A stretch of DNA of 6,325 bases from a bacterium (GTDB taxonomy: Bacteria; Actinomycetota; Actinomycetes; Actinomycetales; Actinomycetaceae), in contig JAUNRP010000118.1 of NCBI GenBank assembly GCA_030544165.1, positions 1-6,325 of the forward strand. The letters run 5' to 3'. The notes beneath the pieces were generated by a model. The model had not been told where the DNA came from. It was given only the letters and a program-made list of their open reading frames with translations, and searched no databases. A program made the translations under genes and the position numbers. Each line of letters begins with the position of its first letter. The stretch's first letter is position 1. This document shows positions 1 through 6,325 of this stretch, one piece after another.

Positions 1-30
1 CGGGTTCCGCCGTCGTCAATGGGACCAGCG
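1..30. repeat. 30-bp direct repeat, copy 1
   Basis: This stretch matches 54-83 at 28 of 30 positions without gaps; the two differences are adjacent, at 16-17 (TC here, GG at 69-70). The offset between copies is 53 bp. Each copy holds an imperfect inverted pair, GGTTCC and GGGACC, separated by 12 nt, which could form a six-pair stem with one G-U pair. The two differences fall in the loop, so the stem is conserved. It begins at the first base of the window, so the array may continue to the left. I do not recognise the element; it could be a small tandem repeat, a dispersed palindromic element or a pair of protein-binding sites. Confidence 0.7.
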
Positions 31-53
31 CAACGTGGGACGACGACGCAGCC

Positions 54-83
54 CGGGTTCCGCCGTCGGGAATGGGACCAGCG
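54..83. repeat. 30-bp direct repeat, copy 2
   Basis: Second copy of the element at 1-30, ending 38 bp before the purC stop codon. The 23 bp between the copies (31-53) shows no matching repeat. A weaker, ungapped match to this copy (21 of 30 positions) lies at 95-124 and reaches the purC stop codon; it contains the perfect palindrome CCGCCGGCGG at 101-110. That third match may be a decayed copy or a chance result of GC-rich composition. No gene is apparent in 1-121, and no U-rich hairpin of intrinsic-terminator type follows purC. Confidence 0.65.
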
Positions 84-121
84 GGGGTGGGAGTCGAGCT
101 CCGCCGGCGGGGAGGGGAACC

Positions 122-1021
122 TCAGTCCAGGTCCGGTGCGCGGCCGGTGATCCGCTCGAACGCCTCCAGGTAGCGCTCCCGGGTGCGCTGGACGATCGAG
201 TCCGGGAGCGGGGGCGGGTTCTCCCCACCGGTGCGGTCCCACTGGGCGGCCGGGGAGAGGAGCCAGTCGCGCACGAACTGCTTGTCGAAGTTGACTTGGT
301 GGTAGCCGGACTTCCACGAATCGGCGGCCCAGTAGCGCGAGGAGTCCGGGGTGAGGACCTCGTCCGCGAGCACGATCGCATCGGCGGATCCGGAATCGTC
401 CCGCAGCCCGAACTCGAACTTGGTGTCCGCGAGGATGAGGCCACGCTCGGCGGCCACCATGCGGGCGCGTTCGTACAGCGTAAGGGTGAGGTTCTTCAGT
501 TCCGTGGAGATCGGCCCCACGAGTCGGCGCATCTGCGAGAACGTGATGTTCTCATCGTGCTGCCCGGCGGGCGCCTTGGCGGCGGGCGTGAAGATCGGCT
601 GGGGAAGCCTGTCACCCTCGCGGAGTCCGGGCGGGAGCTCGTTGCCGCACACGCCGCCGCTGGACTTGTACTCGGTGAGCCCCGATCCGGAGAGGTAGCC
701 GCGCGCCACGCACTCCACCGGCACCATCTCGAGCTTCCGCACGATCATCGCGCGCCCCTGCACCTCCTCCGGGACGTCCAGGCTGACCAGGTGGTTGGGC
801 ACGATGTCCGCGAGCTTCTCATACCACCACAGGCTGAGCTGGGTGAGGATCTTGCCCTTGCCGGGAATCACCGTGGGCAGCACGTGGTCGAACGCGGAGA
901 TCCGGTCCGAGGCCACCACGAGCATCACATCGCCCGAACCGAAGCCGTGGGCGCTCTGGGGCACGTACAGGTCGCGGACCTTGCCCGAGTAGGCGTGGGC
1001 CCAGCCCTCGATGTCAATCAT
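122..1021 (-). CDS. purC: Phosphoribosylaminoimidazole-succinocarboxamide synthase (SAICAR synthetase)
   Basis: A cytoplasmic enzyme of de novo purine synthesis: it joins L-aspartate to CAIR using ATP to give SAICAR. The 299-residue product fits the longer (about 290-310 residue) family form, not the short 235-245 residue one. Motifs run in the expected order: SGKVRDLY (12-19) and SDRISAFD (38-45) in the nucleotide-binding lobe, IPGKG (52-56), the first family signature VPVECVARGYLSGSG (100-114), GQHDENITF (153-161) and the second signature LADTKFEFG (197-205). The ATG at 1021 is supported by GGAGG five bases upstream and by the typical N-terminus. It lies 73 bp downstream of purD on the same strand with no clear terminator between, so co-transcription is likely although purC has its own ribosome site. 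Nothing is missing or broken; the identification is secure. Confidence 0.97.
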   Translation of the reverse strand: MIDIEGWAHAYSGKVRDLYVPQSAHGFGSGDVMLVVASDRISAFDHVLPTVIPGKGKILTQLSLWWYEKLADIVPNHLVSLDVPEEVQGRAMIVRKLEMVPVECVARGYLSGSGLTEYKSSGGVCGNELPPGLREGDRLPQPIFTPAAKAPAGQHDENITFSQMRRLVGPISTELKNLTLTLYERARMVAAERGLILADTKFEFGLRDDSGSADAIVLADEVLTPDSSRYWAADSWKSGYHQVNFDKQFVRDWLLSPAAQWDRTGGENPPPLPDSIVQRTRERYLEAFERITGRAPDLD

Positions 1022-1026
1022 TCACG

Positions 1027-1031
1027 CCTCC
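1027..1031 (-). promoter_or_regulatory. purC ribosome binding site
   Basis: On the minus strand GGAGG stands five bases before the ATG at 1021. This is a good Shine-Dalgarno site. It confirms the start and suggests that purC is translated from within a longer transcript, in contrast with purD, which has no such site at a usable distance. Confidence 0.75.
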
Positions 1032-1094
1032 GATGTGTGTGTTCACCTGCGCAGATCCCTGCGCGACTCCCCCGGCAGGGTCCCTTCTCGCAGC

Positions 1095-2357
<1,263 letters not shown>

Positions 2358-2364
2358 GGGTGGA

Positions 2365-2370
2365 AGCCTA
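2365..2370 (-). promoter_or_regulatory. Putative purD -10 box (leaderless promoter)
   Basis: The minus strand reads TAGGCT, then seven bases, then the GTG start of purD. TAnnnT about 6-8 nt before the start codon is the known arrangement of leaderless transcripts in actinobacteria. No convincing -35 element is seen; the weak TTGTTT at 2386-2391 is only 15 bp away. The box sits just downstream of the pckG terminator, where a new promoter would be expected. This is inference from spacing only. Confidence 0.45.
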
Positions 2371-2388
2371 CGCGCCCCCCTCCAGAAA

Positions 2389-2436
2389 CAATAAGTCCGG
2401 TTTGGCACCGTACTCGGTGCCAAACCGGACTTATTG
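2389..2436 (-). terminator. Perfect 22-bp hairpin, intrinsic terminator after pckG
   Basis: Arms 2389-2410 and 2415-2436 are exact reverse complements (22 pairs) around a 4-nt loop (TACT on plus, AGTA on minus). The core is GC-rich and the outer ends are A+T-rich. Read on the minus strand, the 3' side ends CTTATTGTTTCT, in which 8 of 12 bases are T, so the hairpin followed by a U-rich tail fits an intrinsic terminator for pckG, whose stop is 53 bp upstream. On the plus strand the 3' arm also ends in CTTATT, so it may act in both directions. The stem is longer than termination requires, so a dispersed palindromic element is an alternative. Confidence 0.75.
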
Positions 2437-2489
2437 ACGAGGAGGGGCGGGTGGCCGGGGAGCCGACGTGCCGCCCCTCAGAGGTTCAC

Positions 2490-4328
2490 TCAGGCGTTCG
2501 CGATGCGCTCGCGGAGCTGCTCGAGCTGCTCGGTGAGCTCCTCGGGCAGCTTGTCACCGAACTGGGCGAAGTACTCCTCCGTCATGTCGGCCTCCTTGCC
2601 CCACGCCTCGGGATCGAGGGCGAAGAGCTTGGCGTAGTCCTCCGAGGAGAACTCGAGGCCATCGGTGTTGAGGTCGCCCTCGAGCGGGATGCGGCCCGAG
2701 ATCGCGTCCTTGGCCTCCACCTCGCCCGCGAGGCGGCGCAGCGCCCACTCGATCGGACGGGAGTTGTCACCGAAGCCCGGCCACAGCCAGTTGCCGTCCT
2801 CGTCCTTGCGGAACCAGTTGACCTGGAAGATCCGCGGCGCCTTGTCACCGAGCTTCTCCCCCATCTCGAACCAGTGGCCCCAGTAGTCGGCCATGTTGTA
2901 GCCGCAGAAGGGCAGCATCGCGAACGGATCGCGGCGCAGCGAACCCACGGCGCCCTCGGCGGCGGCGGTCTGCTCGGAGGAGACGGTGGCTCCCACGAAC
3001 ACGCCGTGCTCCCAGCTGTACGCCTCGGAGATGAGGGGCACGTTGGAGGCGCGGCGGCCACCGAACAGGATCAGGTCGATCGGCACACCGGCCGGGTCCT
3101 CCCAGTTGTCCGCGATCGTGGCGGCCTGATCGGCGCGCACGGTGAAGCGGCTGTTCGGGTGGGCGGCGGCGGTGCCGGACTCTGGGGTCCAGTCGTTGCC
3201 GTGCCAGTCGATCAGGTGCGCCGGGGGCTCCTCGGTGAGGCCCTCCCACCACACGTCGCCGTCGTCCGTGAGGGCCACGTTCGTGAAGATCACGTCGCGG
3301 TCCAGGGCGTGCAGCGCGGTGGGGTTGGTGTTCTCGGAGGTGCCGGGGGCCACGCCGAAGAAGCCGGCCTCGGGGTTGATGGCGTAGAGGCGGCCGTCCT
3401 CGCCGGGACGCATCCAGGCGATGTCGTCACCGATGGTCTCCACCTTCATGCCCGAGATGGTGGGCTGGAGCATAGCGAGGTTGGTCTTGCCACAGGCGCT
3501 CGGGAAGGCGGCGGAGAGGTAGTACTCCTTGCCGGTGTCCTCCATGGTGATCTTGAGGACCAGCATGTGCTCGGCCATCCAGCCCTCGTCGCGGCCGAGG
3601 ACCGAGGCGATGCGGAGCGCGTAGCACTTCTTGCCCAGCAGGGCGTTGCCGCCGTAGCCGGAGCCGTAGGACCAGATCTCGCGGGTCTCCGGGAAGTGGG
3701 TGATGTACTTCTCGTCATTGCAGGGCCAGGTGATGTCCGGGCGCTCGTTGCCCTCGTCGTCGATGAGGGGGTAGCCCACCGAGTGGACCGCGGGGACCCA
3801 GAAGGCGCCGTCGTTGATGAGATCCAGGGCCTCGGTGCCGATGCGGGTCATGATCCGCATGTTGACCACCACGTACGGCGAGTCGGAGACCTCCACGCCG
3901 AGCTGGGAGATCGGCGAGCCGAGGGGGCCCATCGAGAACGGGATCACGTACATGGTGCGGCCGCGCATGGAGCCGTCGAACAGCGGCATGATGGTGGCCT
4001 TCATCTCGGCCGGGTCCGCCCAGTTGTTGGTGGGGCCCGCGTCCTCCTCCTTCTCGGAGCAGATGTAGGTGCGGGACTCCACACGGGCAACGTCCGAGGG
4101 TGCGGAACGGGCGAGGAAGCTGTTCGGGCGCTTCTCCTCGTTCAGCTTGATGAACATCCCGGCGTCCACCATCTCCTGGTTCAGGCGGTCACGCTCCTCC
4201 TCGGAGCCATCGCACCAGTAGACGCTCGCAGGCTTGGTGAGCTCGGCGATCTCGGTCACCCACGCGACCAGGTCTTCCGGTGCATTGGCGGGCGCACCCT
4301 CACGGATCTGGGTGGCATCGACAGTCAT
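2490..4328 (-). CDS. pckG: Phosphoenolpyruvate carboxykinase (GTP)
   Basis: Converts oxaloacetate + GTP to PEP + CO2 + GDP in the cytoplasm, the entry step of gluconeogenesis from C4 acids, and can run in reverse. At 612 residues it has the family's normal length. Visible landmarks: RVES (82-85, substrate arginine), GYGGNALLGKKCYALRIAS (224-242, metal-site lysine), AEHM (252-255, metal-site histidine), the P-loop FPSACGKTN (275-283) with the reactive cysteine at 279, GDDIAW (300-305, metal-site aspartate), NSRF (392-395), FGGRR (422-426) and the mobile lid SEQTAAAEGAVG (451-462). These are features of the GTP-dependent family, not the ATP-dependent one. The frame is open to about 4379, with two other in-frame ATGs upstream, but only the ATG at 4328 has GAGGAG immediately ahead and the usual N-terminus. 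A strong hairpin follows the stop, so it is probably monocistronic. Confidence 0.97.
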   Translation of the reverse strand: MTVDATQIREGAPANAPEDLVAWVTEIAELTKPASVYWCDGSEEERDRLNQEMVDAGMFIKLNEEKRPNSFLARSAPSDVARVESRTYICSEKEEDAGPTNNWADPAEMKATIMPLFDGSMRGRTMYVIPFSMGPLGSPISQLGVEVSDSPYVVVNMRIMTRIGTEALDLINDGAFWVPAVHSVGYPLIDDEGNERPDITWPCNDEKYITHFPETREIWSYGSGYGGNALLGKKCYALRIASVLGRDEGWMAEHMLVLKITMEDTGKEYYLSAAFPSACGKTNLAMLQPTISGMKVETIGDDIAWMRPGEDGRLYAINPEAGFFGVAPGTSENTNPTALHALDRDVIFTNVALTDDGDVWWEGLTEEPPAHLIDWHGNDWTPESGTAAAHPNSRFTVRADQAATIADNWEDPAGVPIDLILFGGRRASNVPLISEAYSWEHGVFVGATVSSEQTAAAEGAVGSLRRDPFAMLPFCGYNMADYWGHWFEMGEKLGDKAPRIFQVNWFRKDEDGNWLWPGFGDNSRPIEWALRRLAGEVEAKDAISGRIPLEGDLNTDGLEFSSEDYAKLFALDPEAWGKEADMTEEYFAQFGDKLPEELTEQLEQLRERIANA

Positions 4329-4598
4329 GATTCTCCTCATCGTTCGCACACTGAACTCGGTCATCTTCGGTGGCCTCAACCTCTCGGCGGGGGTTCCACT
4401 GACTCAATCCTCCCGCAGGCCAACCCGGGAGAAACCTGACGAAGGGCCCAAAAGGAGCGCCGTTGCGTCCCTGACATTCTTGCGAGGATGTGCCGTTGGT
4501 TACAAACCTGTCCACCAGGAGCGATCGTATACGAATCCCGTGGTGGGGGGTCGCGTTCCCACCCTGCATGCGGCGCCCGCTGGCTCAGGCCCCGCCGG
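4329..4598 (-). promoter_or_regulatory. pckG upstream region with promoter candidates and hairpins
   Basis: This 270-bp gap between the flavin oxidoreductase stop and pckG holds no convincing gene. From upstream to downstream on the minus strand I see four things. A 6-bp stem (4542-4547 with 4558-4563, GGTGGG/CCCACC, 10-nt loop) follows the oxidoreductase; with no U-run it is a poor terminator. The perfect 10-bp palindrome TCGTATACGA lies at 4525-4534, and its minus-strand edge reads TACGAT (4524-4529), a possible -10 box. TTGTAA (4500-4505) and AAGAAT (4476-4481), 18 bp apart, form a second promoter candidate. An 8-pair hairpin including one G-U pair (4408-4433, core CTCCCG/CGGGAG, 10-nt loop) starts about 80 nt before the start codon. 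The heptamer GCCGTTG also occurs twice, at 4459-4465 and 4492-4498, 33 bp apart. Which promoter is used cannot be told from sequence alone. Confidence 0.45.
4333..4338 (-). promoter_or_regulatory. pckG ribosome binding site
   Basis: GAGGAG on the minus strand stands four bases before the ATG at 4328. It decides the start against the in-frame ATGs further upstream, one of which overlaps this site (ATGAGGAG). It shows that pckG has a conventional leader, unlike the flavin oxidoreductase and purD. Confidence 0.75.
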
Positions 4599-5684
4599 CT
4601 ACTGCCAGACCGCCCGCTCGTACTGCGGCGGCCACGCCGGCCCTTCCACGCCAAGCTCGTGCGCCCACCGCAGCGGCAACATCGGATCGCGCAGCGCCGC
4701 CCGCGCCACCAGCACCGCATCGGCCCTCTCCTCCCGCACGATCGCGTCCGCGAGCGCGGCCTCCGCGATGAAGCCCACCGTGCCCACCGGGATCCCGGCA
4801 GTCTCCCGGATCTCGGTGGCGAGCGGGGTCTGGTACGCCGGACCCACGGGGATCTTCGCGGGCACGTTGGAGCCGGAGGAGACGTCGATCAGGTCTGCGC
4901 CCGCCCGGCGCAGCCACTTCCCCACCTCCTCGAAGTCCGCCACCTCCAGACCTCCCTCGGTCCAGTCCGTGGCCGATACCCGCACCAGGATCGGCAGCTC
5001 AACGGCGGACCTCACCGCCTCCACCACGTCCACCGCCAGCTTCGCCCGCTTCTCCAGCGAACCGCCGTAGGCGTCCTCCCGCACGTTGGAGAGCGGGGAG
5101 AGGAACTCGTGGAGCAGGTAGCCGTGCGCGGCGTGGATCTCCACGGCATCGAAGCCCGCGTCCACGGCCCGCACCGCCGCGTCGCGGAAGGCCCGGACCA
5201 CGTCCCCCACCTCGCGCTCGGTGAGTTCGGACGGCTCGGCGTACCTGGGGTAGGGAATGGGTGAGGGGGCCCTCGGAACCCAACCTCCGTCGTCGACGGA
5301 AATGGACGCACCCCCACCCGAGGAGCCGGACGGGCGCTCCCAGGGGCGCCACGTGCTGGCCTTGCGCCCGGCATGGGCGAGCTGGACGGCGGCTCTGGAG
5401 CCAGCGTCGTGGATGGCGGAGACGATCGGCGCCCACGCGCGGCGCTGCGCCTCGTTCCAGAGGCCGGCGTCCTGCGGGGAGATGCGGCCCTCGGGGAGGA
5501 CCGCGGTGGCCTCGGTGATGATGAGGCCGAAGCCTCCGAGCGCGCGCGTGGTGAGGTGGGTGCGGTGCCACTCGCCCACCTGGCCGTCCAGGTTCTCGCA
5601 CGAGTACTGGCACATCGGGGAGAGCCAGAGGCGGTTGGGGAGGGTGAGGTCGCGCAGGGTGATCGGGTCGAAGAGTCCGGGCAT
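4599..5684 (-). CDS. Old Yellow Enzyme-family NADH:flavin oxidoreductase (YqjM/XenA-like)
   Basis: A 361-residue FMN-dependent TIM-barrel ene-reductase; relatives use NADPH or NADH to reduce activated C=C bonds of enals, enones, maleimides and nitro compounds. Evidence for the YqjM/XenA branch: PMCQYS (23-28) with the flavin-tuning Cys25 and Tyr27; EATAVLPEGRISP (58-70); LAHAGRKAS (102-110); IHAAHGYLLHEFLSPLSN (183-200) with the substrate-binding pair His184/His187; LVRVS (233-237) with an FMN-contacting arginine; and the C-terminal QYERAVW (354-360), like the tail that reaches the neighbouring subunit's active site in YqjM. The usual glycine before arginine in the late phosphate-binding motif is alanine here (VAR, 326-328). 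No signal peptide or membrane segment is seen. The ATG at 5684 is the only start that keeps the family N-terminus; no ribosome site precedes it, but a -10-like box does. It diverges from glycerate kinase. The physiological substrate cannot be inferred. Confidence 0.93.
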   Translation of the reverse strand: MPGLFDPITLRDLTLPNRLWLSPMCQYSCENLDGQVGEWHRTHLTTRALGGFGLIITEATAVLPEGRISPQDAGLWNEAQRRAWAPIVSAIHDAGSRAAVQLAHAGRKASTWRPWERPSGSSGGGASISVDDGGWVPRAPSPIPYPRYAEPSELTEREVGDVVRAFRDAAVRAVDAGFDAVEIHAAHGYLLHEFLSPLSNVREDAYGGSLEKRAKLAVDVVEAVRSAVELPILVRVSATDWTEGGLEVADFEEVGKWLRRAGADLIDVSSGSNVPAKIPVGPAYQTPLATEIRETAGIPVGTVGFIAEAALADAIVREERADAVLVARAALRDPMLPLRWAHELGVEGPAWPPQYERAVWQ

Positions 5685-5687
5685 GGG

Positions 5688-5716
5688 TTCACGATACGCA
5701 GGCGCGGCGGTACAGT
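5688..5716. promoter_or_regulatory. Overlapping divergent promoters between flavin oxidoreductase and glycerate kinase
   Basis: The 42-bp gap (5685-5726) must serve both genes. On the minus strand TATCGT (5691-5696) lies 6 nt before the ATG at 5684, the spacing of a leaderless transcript. On the plus strand TTCACG (5688-5693, 4 of 6 matches to TTGACA) and TACAGT (5711-5716) are exactly 17 bp apart, with the ATG 10 nt further on. The plus -35 candidate therefore overlaps the minus -10 candidate. Neither gene shows a Shine-Dalgarno site. The element calls are inference from spacing and consensus. Confidence 0.5.
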
Positions 5717-5726
5717 CCGGAACACC

Positions 5727-6325
5727 ATGCGCGCCATCCTCGCCTTCGACTCCTTCAAGGGCTCCCTGAGTGCCGCCGAGGCCTGCTCCGTGGTGGAGGG
5801 GGTGTTCGTGGCGCGGGGAATCTCCGTGGTCTCCGTGCCGGTTGCCGATGGCGGCGAGGGCACCGTTGCCGCGCTGGTCCGGGGCTCCGGGGGCGTGGTT
5901 CGCCGTGACTCGGTCCGTGGTCCCTATGGAGTCCCGACGACGGCGGAGCGTGGGCTGCTCCCGGACGGCACGGCTGTGGTGGAACTCGCCCAGGCCGCCG
6001 GGTTGGTCCTGGCGGGCGGCGACCTGCGGGTGGCCGAGGCCTCCACGTACGGGGTGGGCGAGCAGATCCTGGCGGCGGCGCGCGAGGGGGCGCGGCGGAT
6101 CGTGGTGGGGCTCGGCGGTTCCGCCACCAACGACGGCGGATGCGGGGCCGCAGCCGCGTGCGGCGTGGTGTTCCGGGACGCCGCCGGGGAGGCATTCGTG
6201 CCGGTGGGAGCCTCACTGAGGCGCGTGGAGTCCATCGATGTGAGCGGGCTGGATCCCGCGGTGGCGGGGTCGGAGATCGTGGCGATGTGCGATGTGGACA
6301 ATCCGCTCACCGGCCCGCACGGAGC
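5727..6325 (+). CDS. glxK: Glycerate kinase, type I (GlxK/GarK family), 3' end outside window
   Basis: Phosphorylates D-glycerate with ATP; characterised E. coli members of this family give 2-phosphoglycerate, which enters lower glycolysis. The 199 codons seen are open to the window edge, roughly the first half of a family that is usually 370-390 residues long. Signature segments are intact and in order: AFDSFKGSLSA (6-16), VPVADGGEGT (37-46), VELAQAAGL (85-93), STYGVGE (106-112), the glycine-rich GLGGSATNDGG (128-138) and CDVDNPLTGPHG (188-199). The ATG at 5727 gives the standard family N-terminus. No ribosome site precedes it, and a TACAGT box lies 10 nt upstream, so the leader is probably only a few bases or absent. 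It is divergent from the flavin oxidoreductase, and glyoxylate or glycerate pathway partners, if any, would lie to the right. The family is certain; whether it makes 2- or 3-phosphoglycerate here is not. Confidence 0.95.
   Translation, partial: MRAILAFDSFKGSLSAAEACSVVEGVFVARGISVVSVPVADGGEGTVAALVRGSGGVVRRDSVRGPYGVPTTAERGLLPDGTAVVELAQAAGLVLAGGDLRVAEASTYGVGEQILAAAREGARRIVVGLGGSATNDGGCGAAAACGVVFRDAAGEAFVPVGASLRRVESIDVSGLDPAVAGSEIVAMCDVDNPLTGPHG

Noticed and set aside
1049..1064. Small hairpin GCGCAG/CTGCGC between purD and purC
   Set aside because: Only six pairs with a 4-nt loop and no U-run; common by chance in GC-rich DNA and not convincing as a terminator or attenuator.
2358..2423. N-terminal extension of PurD by 22 residues
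   Set aside because: It would translate half of the hairpin at 2389-2436, lacks family similarity, and the GTG at 2357 gives the canonical PurD N-terminus.
4329..4379. Upstream in-frame starts for pckG
   Set aside because: The ATG at 4328 has GAGGAG directly ahead and matches the expected protein start; one upstream ATG lies within that ribosome site.
5286..5320. Partial resemblance of a segment inside the flavin oxidoreductase gene to the left-edge 30-bp repeat (TCCGTCGTCGACGG)
   Set aside because: The match is short and gapped and falls in ordinary codons of the enzyme (SISVDDGGW), so composition explains it.
4599..6325. A glycerate/ene-reductase metabolic cluster or other new system
   Set aside because: The two genes are divergent, no further pathway gene is visible, and each belongs to a common family. 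Adjacency alone does not support a shared pathway.

Overview
The window is strongly GC-rich and densely coding, with G/C-ending codons throughout. It also carries several TAnnnT boxes placed 6-10 nt ahead of start codons. Together with a GTP-type PEP carboxykinase, this points to a high-GC Gram-positive (Actinomycetota). Micrococcales is my best guess from the protein sequences, but I cannot fix the genus. Everything here looks chromosomal and housekeeping. I see no transposase, phage gene, CRISPR array, tRNA or rRNA, and no candidate for an unknown multi-gene system.

Layout: four complete genes lie on the minus strand and one partial gene on the plus strand. Read in their own direction (right to left), the minus-strand genes are an Old Yellow Enzyme-type flavin oxidoreductase (4599-5684), pckG (2490-4328), purD (1095-2357) and purC (122-1021). 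A glycerate kinase starts at 5727 on the plus strand, diverges from the flavin oxidoreductase, and runs off the right edge. Positions 1-121, downstream of purC, hold a 30-bp direct repeat in two near-identical copies (1-30, 54-83) and perhaps a decayed third copy.

Functional links: PurD and PurC catalyse the second and a later step of de novo purine synthesis and probably share a transcript, since the gap is 73 bp and I see no terminator in it. pckG is separated from purD by a perfect 22-bp-stem hairpin that reads as a strong intrinsic terminator, so pckG is probably its own unit, with a 270-bp upstream region. PEP carboxykinase (oxaloacetate to PEP) and glycerate kinase (glycerate to phosphoglycerate) both feed lower glycolysis/gluconeogenesis, but they are not in one operon. 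The flavin oxidoreductase has no obvious partner here.

The points most worth checking are regulatory: the long hairpin at 2389-2436; a probable leaderless GTG start for purD; overlapping, nearly leaderless divergent promoters packed into 42 bp at 5685-5726; the palindromes upstream of pckG; and the repeat at the left edge. All are modest in interest.
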